Source of the DNA: an uncultured Subdoligranulum sp. | Lineage (GTDB): Bacteria > Bacillota > Clostridia > Christensenellales > CAG-314 | Assembly: GCA_900551395.1 (NCBI GenBank) | Contig: URVX01000020.1 | Span: 1 to 12,677 of the forward strand | Direction: 5' to 3' | DNA: 12,677 nt | Part shown: positions 7,343 to 12,677 of the stretch, piece after piece | How the letters are laid out: every line of letters starts with the position of its first letter | Position numbering within the stretch: position 1 is the stretch's first letter | Notes under the pieces: generated by a model | The model's input: the letters and a program-made list of their open reading frames with translations, nothing else | Database searches by the model: none | Told to the model about the DNA's origin: nothing | Translations under genes and position numbers: made by a program

Positions 7343-7427
7343 CGGTGCCCAATTTTTTGTACAAAGAATAATACGACGGATTTCCGGTTTTGACGAACAT
7401 CTCCCACAAAAGCTCTTTTTCTCGCAT
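7326..7427 (-). CDS. yqzL: YqzL-family small protein, 33 aa
   Basis: This short gene has no assigned biochemical function; the YqzL family is known as a tiny conserved protein encoded between era and recO in Bacillus and many Clostridia. The reading frame starts at the ATG at 7427 with GGAGG 8 bases upstream and encodes 33 residues. It shows the family pattern of a Trp near the start (LLWEMFVKTGNPSYYSLYKK) followed by a charged tail ending in DDRED and TAA at 7326-7328. The position, strong ribosome site and pattern together support it as a real gene. Its last 17 bases overlap the start of recO, which suggests translational coupling. Confidence 0.88.
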   Translation of the reverse strand: MREKELLWEMFVKTGNPSYYSLYKKLGTDDRED

Positions 7428-7477
7428 AAATCAAGCCTCCGTTTTTAGTTTGAGTTGCCCGTAGGTTAAATATACGG

Positions 7478-7493
7478 ATATACCGAAGTATAT
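7478..7493 (-). promoter_or_regulatory. UUCG-capped hairpin in the era-yqzL spacer
   Basis: The minus strand reads ATATAC-TTCG-GTATAT, a perfect 6-pair stem with a stable UUCG tetraloop closed by a C-G pair. A further GTATATT copy at 7475-7469 could instead pair with AATATAC at 7494-7488, so two mutually exclusive stems are possible. There is no T-run after either, so it is not an ordinary terminator. It may be an mRNA-processing or stability element in the 91-base spacer. A weak TATACT-type -10 overlaps it, so I cannot exclude a promoter. Confidence 0.4.
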
Positions 7494-7518
7494 TAAATTA
7501 TTTTTGGGACAAAACGCC

Positions 7519-8412
7519 TCACAAAGAGCCTTTGTCGTAGCCTATCTGATTGAGCATATAAGGATTGTCCCGCCAGTTTTCCTTGACCTTTATCCACAGC
7601 TCCAAATACACCCTGCCGTCCAAAAGCCTTTCCATGCTCTGACGGGCGTGCGTGGCTATGCTTTTGAGCCGCGAGCCGTTTTTACCCAGAATTATCGGCT
7701 TGTGGGACTGCTTTTCCACAATGATGTTCTGGTCTATGAACCAGACTTTCTTCTGCTCGTCGAATTCCATTTTGTTGAGCATTACGCCCACGCCGTGCGG
7801 CACCTCGCTGTCGCAGCAGAGAAGAATTTTTTCCCTGAGCAGCTCGCACACGAGAAAACGAAGCGGTCTGTCTGTCACCTCGTCCTCGCCGAAATACATG
7901 ATTTCGTCCTTTAAGTACTTTTTGAGACCGTTCCTCAATTCCTCCACGCCGCGTCCGCGCTTGGCGCTCACAGCGTAAACTTCCGTCACGCCGGGAAAGG
8001 AATTGAGCTTGTCAAGCTCGGGAAGCAGCCTTTCCGGCTGCGTGATGTCCGTTTTCGTGACAGCCACAACAAGAGGAGAGCTAAGCCTCGAATATTTTTC
8101 CACCAGCTCAAGCTCGCTTTGGTCTATCCCGTCGTGCCCGTCGATAACAAGCAGTACGCAGTCCACGTCGACAGTCGCAGTCTCTATGCTTTTGACCATA
8201 TAGTCGCCCAGCCTGTTGGAGGGCTTGAGCGCGCCGGGAGTGTCCACGAAAATCATCTGACAGTCGCTTTGCGTAAAAATACCCGATATGTTGTCGCGCG
8301 TTGTCTGCGGCTTGGGACTGACTATTGAAATTTTTTGTCCGACAAGGCTGTTGAGCAGGGTTGACTTGCCCGCGTTTGCCTTGCCCACTATCGCAATGTA
8401 ACCGCTTTTCAT
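7519..8412 (-). CDS. era: GTPase Era
   Basis: Era is a GTP-binding protein that binds the 3' end of 16S rRNA and helps mature the 30S subunit; it is usually essential. The 297-residue length is typical. The G domain shows G1 GKANAGKS at 10-17, switch region PKPQTTRD 33-40, G3 DTPG 57-60, G4 TKTD 119-122 (Thr where most Era proteins have Asn in NKxD), and G5 SAK 149-151. The C-terminal KH RNA-binding domain contains IILGKNG with GxxG at 243-246, then LKSIATHAR and ELWIKVKENWRDN. The start at 8412 has AGAGGAG 6 bases upstream, inside the ybeY tail; the two genes are 2 bases apart. This places Era next to YbeY, another rRNA maturation factor. Confidence 0.97.
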   Translation of the reverse strand: MKSGYIAIVGKANAGKSTLLNSLVGQKISIVSPKPQTTRDNISGIFTQSDCQMIFVDTPGALKPSNRLGDYMVKSIETATVDVDCVLLVIDGHDGIDQSELELVEKYSRLSSPLVVAVTKTDITQPERLLPELDKLNSFPGVTEVYAVSAKRGRGVEELRNGLKKYLKDEIMYFGEDEVTDRPLRFLVCELLREKILLCCDSEVPHGVGVMLNKMEFDEQKKVWFIDQNIIVEKQSHKPIILGKNGSRLKSIATHARQSMERLLDGRVYLELWIKVKENWRDNPYMLNQIGYDKGSL

Positions 8413-8414
8413 TT

Positions 8415-8894
8415 TCAGCTCCTCTTAAGATTGAGCGCCGCAAGAAACTTTTCCTGAAGCGCGAACATTTCCCGCTCGTCCTCCTCGCCGTCGTGGTCGT
8501 AGCCCAGCAAATGCAAAAAGCCGTGAAGCGCGAGAAACGCCGTCTCTCTTTTCATAGAGTGGCCGTACGTCCTTGCCTGCCGGCGCGCAATGCTGCGGCA
8601 GATGTAAACTTCTCCCAAATCGACAAGCCCCGTGACTACGTCGATATATTCCCTTTTGCTCAAATCCACCCTTTCTCCCGACCGGATATAATCGAGATAC
8701 TGAAAGCTGAGAACGTCGGTAGGCTTGTCCACGCCTCTCGACTCCATGTTGAGACTGCGAATTTCATCCTCGTTTAAAAAAGCAACGGAAAGCGAAATCC
8801 GTTCCGGCTGAAGCAGACTGTCGGCAGCGTAATTCAAAACCCTCGACAGCAGTTTTTTTTCGCCCGCGCACGCACCCGAAAAATAAATTTTCAT
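8415..8894 (-). CDS. ybeY: Endoribonuclease YbeY (rRNA maturation factor)
   Basis: YbeY is a small zinc-dependent endoribonuclease needed for 16S rRNA 3'-end processing and 70S quality control. The 159-residue protein carries the diagnostic motif LHGFLHLLGYDH, with zinc ligands H124, H128 and H134. An upstream family motif, NxxSRGVDKPTDVLSF, is represented by NMESRGVDKPTDVLSFQ (49-65). The ATG at 8894 overlaps the pgpH stop by 4 bases (ATGA), so translation is coupled. The dgkA and cdd genes that commonly separate ybeY from era in Firmicutes are missing; era follows directly. Confidence 0.97.
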   Translation of the reverse strand: MKIYFSGACAGEKKLLSRVLNYAADSLLQPERISLSVAFLNEDEIRSLNMESRGVDKPTDVLSFQYLDYIRSGERVDLSKREYIDVVTGLVDLGEVYICRSIARRQARTYGHSMKRETAFLALHGFLHLLGYDHDGEEDEREMFALQEKFLAALNLKRS

Positions 8895-10321
8895 TTTTCC
8901 CCCTCGGGCGCAGACAGCTTAACGTCGGGATACTTTACGCGCTCGTGCCTTATGCCTATATACGTGGTGATAATGGTCTGCTTTACTATGTTTATTTCGT
9001 TCATTGTCAGGTCGCAGTTGTCGAACTGCCCCAAGTCGAGCCTTTCCTTGACGATTGTGTCCACCAGCCGCTCGGCAGCCAGAGGGTCGTTTACGTTGAG
9101 CGACCTCAAAGCCGCCTCGCTCGCGTCCACTATCATAAGCATGCCGTTGATTTTGCTTGTGGGCGTCGGTCCGTCATAGGAATAATCCTTTAAATCCAGC
9201 TCGCCCTCCGTAAATTTTTTGGCTTTGTAATAAAAGAATTTCATGGGGAATGAGCCGTGATGCTCCAATATGGCGCTCTCAAGCTCCTTTGGCAAGCCGT
9301 ATTCCCTTGCAAGCATAACTCCGTATATTATGTGCTTTTTGAGCAGGGAAACGCTCAGCTCGGGCGCGATTTCGTCGTGCGGATTGTGACCGTCCGTCTG
9401 ATTTTCCACATAATAATTGGGATTTTTCAGCTTTCCTATATCGTGAAAATAAGCCGCCGCTCTGGCAAGAAAGGTGTCCTCGCCTATCGCCATGGCGCAC
9501 GCCTCGACATAGTTTGCAACGGTAAGGCTGTGGTTGAACGTGCCGGGAGCCTCGTTGAAAAGCCGTTTTATAAGCGGATTGTTGGTGCTTGTCAGCTCCG
9601 CCAGACGAAAATCGGTTGTGAGATTGAACAGCCTTTCCAGCGCGGGCACAAGCAGGAACATAAGCATAACGTCTATCAGACCGCTGCCTGCGGCATAAGC
9701 CGCTCCGAAGCCCATTTTAACCGCGCTGAAATCCGATGTATAAAACAAAAGATAAGCCAACGCCACCGTTGCAGCCGCAGCGACGGACAGACATATCCCC
9801 ACAAAAATGTAATGTATTCTTTTTATATGCCTGCCGGAAGCGAAAACCGACGCGATAATTGTCACCGACGCCTCGAAAAACGGACCGTACAGTGCGACTC
9901 CGGACAGATCGGTAAAAATAAGATTGGATACAAAATAAATAATCACGGTGAGCAGAGACGTGAACAGCGCCACCCTGTGTCCCAGAAGCAATGTCAAAAC
10001 CAGCGCGCATACGGCGTAGGGCGCGAGAAACACGTTTACCCGTGAAATGAAAAGAGAAATCAAAAAGCATACGAGCGTAACGCAGATGACTGCAAGCAGC
10101 TTGCGCTTGCTTTTGAGAATTTCGATATCGGCGAAATAAAGATACAGAAAAATCGCCCCTAAAAACACAGCCAGCACGATAAAATAAGCCAGCTTGACGA
10201 AAAATTCCTCATTGGATTTTCTTACGAAAAACATCAGACAGCAAAGCGTCATCAGCGCGTAGAAAACTATGTACGCCGCCAGACAGAATATCGTCTGATT
10301 TTTTGTCAATTTGTTCTTCAA
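8891..10321 (-). CDS. pgpH: PgpH-type membrane HD phosphodiesterase, short form without extracellular sensor
   Basis: PgpH (YqfF) proteins degrade the second messenger cyclic-di-AMP with a cytoplasmic HD domain. All HD metal ligands appear present: H264, H293-D294, H330, H354-H355 and D399. Ahead of it are about eight hydrophobic helices (roughly 11-33, 42-63, 74-92, 97-114, 117-136, 146-162, 170-194, 200-227). The family norm is about 710 residues: one helix, a large extracellular 7TMR-HDED domain, seven helices, then HD. This protein has only 476, because the second helix follows the first after about eight residues (RKSNEEFF). The catalytic part thus looks intact but the external sensor is gone. 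The start is TTG at 10321, with AAGGAG 8 bases upstream, overlapping the phoH stop by 4 bases; the first internal Met (24) lies within helix 1. The gene order phoH-pgpH-ybeY supports orthology. Confidence 0.93.
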   Translation of the reverse strand: MKNKLTKNQTIFCLAAYIVFYALMTLCCLMFFVRKSNEEFFVKLAYFIVLAVFLGAIFLYLYFADIEILKSKRKLLAVICVTLVCFLISLFISRVNVFLAPYAVCALVLTLLLGHRVALFTSLLTVIIYFVSNLIFTDLSGVALYGPFFEASVTIIASVFASGRHIKRIHYIFVGICLSVAAAATVALAYLLFYTSDFSAVKMGFGAAYAAGSGLIDVMLMFLLVPALERLFNLTTDFRLAELTSTNNPLIKRLFNEAPGTFNHSLTVANYVEACAMAIGEDTFLARAAAYFHDIGKLKNPNYYVENQTDGHNPHDEIAPELSVSLLKKHIIYGVMLAREYGLPKELESAILEHHGSFPMKFFYYKAKKFTEGELDLKDYSYDGPTPTSKINGMLMIVDASEAALRSLNVNDPLAAERLVDTIVKERLDLGQFDNCDLTMNEINIVKQTIITTYIGIRHERVKYPDVKLSAPEGEK

Positions 10322-11292
10322 AAACTATGCTCCTTGTTTCTTTCGGCTCTTTCGTAGGCTTTGACTATTTCCTGCACCAACGGATGGCGCACTACGTCCT
10401 TTTCGGACAAAAATCTGATTGCGACTCCGTCAACGTCCTTAAGCACGCTTACGGCGTTTTTCAGACCGCTTTTTTTGCCCTCGGGCAAATCTATCTGAGT
10501 AAGGTCGCCCGTAACTACCATTATACTGTTTTCTCCCAGTCTTGTCAAAAACATTTTCATCTGCTCCGGCGTGGTGTTTTGGGCCTCGTCGAGAATAATA
10601 AAAGCGTTGTTGAGCGTCCTGCCGCGCATATAGGCAAGAGGAGCAACCTCTATCACACCCTTTTCCATAAGCTTCTGGTAGCTGTCCAGCCCCAGCATTT
10701 CCTGCAAACCGTCGTAAAGAGGTCTCAGATACGGATTTACCTTTTCCTGAAGGTCGCCCGGCAGAAATCCGAGCTTTTCGCCCGCTTCGACGGCGGGACG
10801 CGTCAATATGATTTTGTCCGTCTTCTTTTCTTTGAGCGCGGAAACCGCCAGCGCAACCGCGAGATACGTTTTGCCCGTGCCCGCAGGTCCCACGCCTATC
10901 GTAACGATGTTTTTCTTGATTGCGTCCACGTATTTTTTCTGACCTACGGTTTTGCTTTTTATCAGCTTGCCGCGATAAGTCACCGCCACGACGTCGTTCA
11001 AAAGCTGGTCGATTTCGTCGAGGCGTCCGTCTAAGGCGCAGTCGCATATATAGCTGACTCTGCCTATGTCCGCTTCCTCCCCCTTAGCTATATAGTTGAG
11101 CAGCTTTTTCACCACCTCGAGGGCGGCGTCGACGTTTTCCTCCTCGCCCGAAAAACAAAACTCTCCCTTGTTGTTGACAACCTCAACGTCAAGCTTGTCC
11201 TTTATCATGTTGATGTTTTCGTCGCACGAGCCGAACAGCTTTATCAATGCGTCCACCGAGCCGGCGTTTATTTTAGCGGTTTTGTTAGCCAA
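10318..11292 (-). CDS. phoH: PhoH-like ATPase (PhoH/YbeZ)
   Basis: This is a P-loop ATPase of the PhoH/YbeZ family. It is nearly always encoded next to ybeY and is thought to act in RNA metabolism with it, possibly as an RNA helicase-like partner. It has 324 residues: an N-terminal region (1-75) resembling a KH-like fold, Walker A GPAGTGKT 135-142, Walker B LDEAQNTTPEQ 234-244, a sensor-like TGDLTQIDLP 261-270, and RHP 302-304. The start is TTG at 11292. It overlaps the yqfD stop by 8 bases and has AAGGAG 9 bases upstream; the next Met (residue 29) would cut conserved sequence. It ends in a 4-base overlap with pgpH. The unusual TTG may lower its yield relative to its neighbours. Confidence 0.95.
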   Translation of the reverse strand: MANKTAKINAGSVDALIKLFGSCDENINMIKDKLDVEVVNNKGEFCFSGEEENVDAALEVVKKLLNYIAKGEEADIGRVSYICDCALDGRLDEIDQLLNDVVAVTYRGKLIKSKTVGQKKYVDAIKKNIVTIGVGPAGTGKTYLAVALAVSALKEKKTDKIILTRPAVEAGEKLGFLPGDLQEKVNPYLRPLYDGLQEMLGLDSYQKLMEKGVIEVAPLAYMRGRTLNNAFIILDEAQNTTPEQMKMFLTRLGENSIMVVTGDLTQIDLPEGKKSGLKNAVSVLKDVDGVAIRFLSEKDVVRHPLVQEIVKAYERAERNKEHSF

Positions 11293-12433
11293 TCTGACTG
11301 TCTCCTTCGTTTAATCCGAAAATATTTACGTTACCGTATATTATTGCCCTTACTACGGTTTTGTTTTCATGCTTCAAGGTAACGTATTCCACTCTTTCGT
11401 AATTTTTAAACGGCGCGTTTTCCAAAGCCTTGTTCAACGCTTCTTCCCTTAAAGCAGGCAGGCTTTCCTCCAGCGTCGCGGCAACTGTTTTTTCCGAAAG
11501 CTCGAAAACACGACGTCTGACAATTCTTATACCCAAAGGGAAAAGCCTGAATACCTCGTCCTCAAAGCGGCTGTGTTCGTATTTTTTCTTTTCGCGCGGT
11601 ACGGAGTCGTAGCCCCATACGCCAACATAAGTTGTTTCGTAAAAGTCCCCCGTCTCCTCGAGCACCGTTTTCGTTTCGGAAAAGACCGCCTCTCCCACGC
11701 ACTCCACAGTCGCCCAAGCCTCTCCCAACGCGCGCACGGGCGAGGTTGTGCCGTCATTGTAGGTGCGAATGCCGCCGATAATGACCTGACCTTTCGTTAT
11801 TCTGTCGCCGACGTTCACGGCAGGCGTCCCCGAAATGGTGAGCAGACGCGTAAGCACTCCGTCATACTCGGAAACAAGATCCGCCGATTGGTTTAAATCC
11901 ACTACGGGCGGCGCGGTTTCGCGCTGAATTACCGTAACGTAAAGTCTGCAGCCTTCAACGTCCAGCAGGCAATACATGCTGCTCTCTATCCGCGAAGCAA
12001 GAAAGTTTTCCGTTTCGTCTATTTTAATACGCGACAGCGGACAGCCCTTTTTTATGCCCTTTTCTTCGAGAACGGCAAGCACCGCGCTTTCCTCCGCGTC
12101 CCCCGACACCTCGATGTCCCAGCAAAAGCGACTCAGGACGAACAGCCCGCAAAAAGCCGCCAATACAAGGGCGGCAAGCACGAAGCGCGTCTTTGCTTTT
12201 TCCAAAAAGCCGAGAAATCCGCCGCTTTTAATCGGTTTTATATTATAGCACCTATTTTTCAATAAAGCAATCAACTTTTTGCGGTCCTTGAAGGGCACGG
12301 TCACAAAATATTGTTTTTTGTTGATTTTTTTCACCTCATACAGGCAAACTCCGTTGCCGCAGAGATAATTGAGGTTTTTTTCCGTGTTGAGCCCCTCTAC
12401 GAGGTATGTTGCGTACGACCTCTTTTCAGACAT
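11285..12433 (-). CDS. yqfD: Sporulation protein YqfD
   Basis: YqfD is a membrane protein of spore-forming Firmicutes; in Bacillus subtilis it belongs to the mother-cell sigma-E regulon and its loss lowers sporulation. At 382 residues it is close to the usual 390-400. It has a cytoplasmic N-terminal part (1-83), one clear transmembrane helix at about 84-104 (FVLAALVLAAFCGLFVL), and a large extracytoplasmic part. The latter contains a small POTRA-like stretch after the helix (WDIEVSGDAEESAVLAVLEEKGIKKGC) and the family segment VNVGDRITKGQVIIGG. The ATG at 12433 has a strong AAAGGGGG six bases upstream and overlaps yqfC by 8 bases. The presence of both yqfC and yqfD implies a sporulating ancestry, but alone does not prove that this organism forms spores. 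Confidence 0.93.
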   Translation of the reverse strand: MSEKRSYATYLVEGLNTEKNLNYLCGNGVCLYEVKKINKKQYFVTVPFKDRKKLIALLKNRCYNIKPIKSGGFLGFLEKAKTRFVLAALVLAAFCGLFVLSRFCWDIEVSGDAEESAVLAVLEEKGIKKGCPLSRIKIDETENFLASRIESSMYCLLDVEGCRLYVTVIQRETAPPVVDLNQSADLVSEYDGVLTRLLTISGTPAVNVGDRITKGQVIIGGIRTYNDGTTSPVRALGEAWATVECVGEAVFSETKTVLEETGDFYETTYVGVWGYDSVPREKKKYEHSRFEDEVFRLFPLGIRIVRRRVFELSEKTVAATLEESLPALREEALNKALENAPFKNYERVEYVTLKHENKTVVRAIIYGNVNIFGLNEGDSQIG

Positions 12434-12677
12434 TTGAAACCCCCTTTATTTTGCCGGTGACGACGGTGAAATTTTTTGTAAGCTGCTTTATGGAAATTTC
12501 CTCGCCCGTTATTTCGAGGCGCTCGGTTTTGCCCAGCTTGAAAACTATTCGCTCCGACGAAAAGCTCACAAGCCCCTTGTGCCCCTCAACAACCACAGTA
12601 TGATTTCCGTATACGGAGTATTTAAATGAATTGACCAGTGCCGCCAGCTCAAGGTCGAGGATTTTTGCCACCTCTCC
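12426..12677 (-). CDS. yqfC: Sporulation protein YqfC, C-terminal part (cut by right edge)
   Basis: YqfC is a small sporulation protein (about 90-95 residues in Bacillus) always found before yqfD and co-regulated with it by sigma-E in B. subtilis. The visible 83 codons are open to the right edge. They contain the family core YGNHTVVVEGHKGLVSFS, a following strand pair (ERIVFKLGKTERLEITGEE) and a C-terminus ending GKIKGVSNV. A GTG at 12671 is possible as a start, but the GGAGAG before it is directly adjacent, too close for ribosome binding, so the true start lies beyond the edge and roughly 10-15 residues are missing. The stop at 12426-12428 lies inside the yqfD start region (8-base overlap). 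Confidence 0.88.
   Translation of the reverse strand, partial: GEVAKILDLELAALVNSFKYSVYGNHTVVVEGHKGLVSFSSERIVFKLGKTERLEITGEEISIKQLTKNFTVVTGKIKGVSNV

Noticed and set aside
9257..10045. A 262-codon plus-strand open frame opposite pgpH
   Set aside because: Shadow of the membrane domain of pgpH; composition is low in hydrophobic order and rich in basic residues typical of antisense translation.
12239..12250. GCTATAAT on the minus strand inside yqfD, resembling the ZIP -10
   Set aside because: It lies inside conserved yqfD coding sequence and has no matching -35 or following gene start.

Overview
This window is a block of bacterial housekeeping genes, with every supported gene on the minus strand (transcription runs from high to low coordinates). 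The organism is most likely a spore-forming or spore-lineage member of the Clostridia. The evidence is the yqfC-yqfD-phoH-pgpH-ybeY-era-yqzL-recO order, the sporulation-associated proteins YqfC and YqfD, a PPDK of Clostridium type, and purine-rich GGAGG-like ribosome sites. I could not place it more precisely from the sequence. No phage, IS, CRISPR, rRNA or tRNA was recognised.

Right half (12677 to 6614): yqfC (cut by the window edge), yqfD, phoH, pgpH, ybeY and era form a very tight operon. Successive genes overlap by 8, 8, 4 and 4 bases, and ybeY and era are 2 bases apart. After a 91-base spacer with a UUCG hairpin come a 33-codon yqzL and recO, which overlap by 17 bases in different frames. 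The products cover sporulation (YqfC/YqfD), 16S rRNA and ribosome maturation (YbeY, Era), a PhoH ATPase, cyclic-di-AMP breakdown (PgpH) and recombination repair (RecO). The dgkA and cdd genes often seen between ybeY and era are absent. The PgpH is unusually short: it keeps the seven-helix membrane domain and complete HD site but lacks the large extracellular sensor.

Middle (6613 to 3724): ppdK (pyruvate, phosphate dikinase) has its own promoter, with a terminator-type hairpin lying just after the predicted transcript start, and a strong terminator behind the gene.

Left half (3723 to 1): a two-domain protein (Cdd1-like helix-hairpin-helix plus cysteine-rich DUF3795) is followed by a 492-base AT-rich gap holding a terminator and a possible small structured RNA or repeat unit. 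Next is a ZIP-family metal transporter gene broken by a single -1 frameshift, transcribed from a near-consensus extended -10 promoter. It is followed by a CYTH-domain protein and the first 426 codons of dnaG (primase), which runs off the left edge. The three genes between ppdK and dnaG look like an accessory insertion into an otherwise conserved neighbourhood.

I did not find a clear undescribed multi-gene system. The best leads are the sensor-less PgpH, the structured element near 2877-3053, and the Cdd1-DUF3795 fusion.
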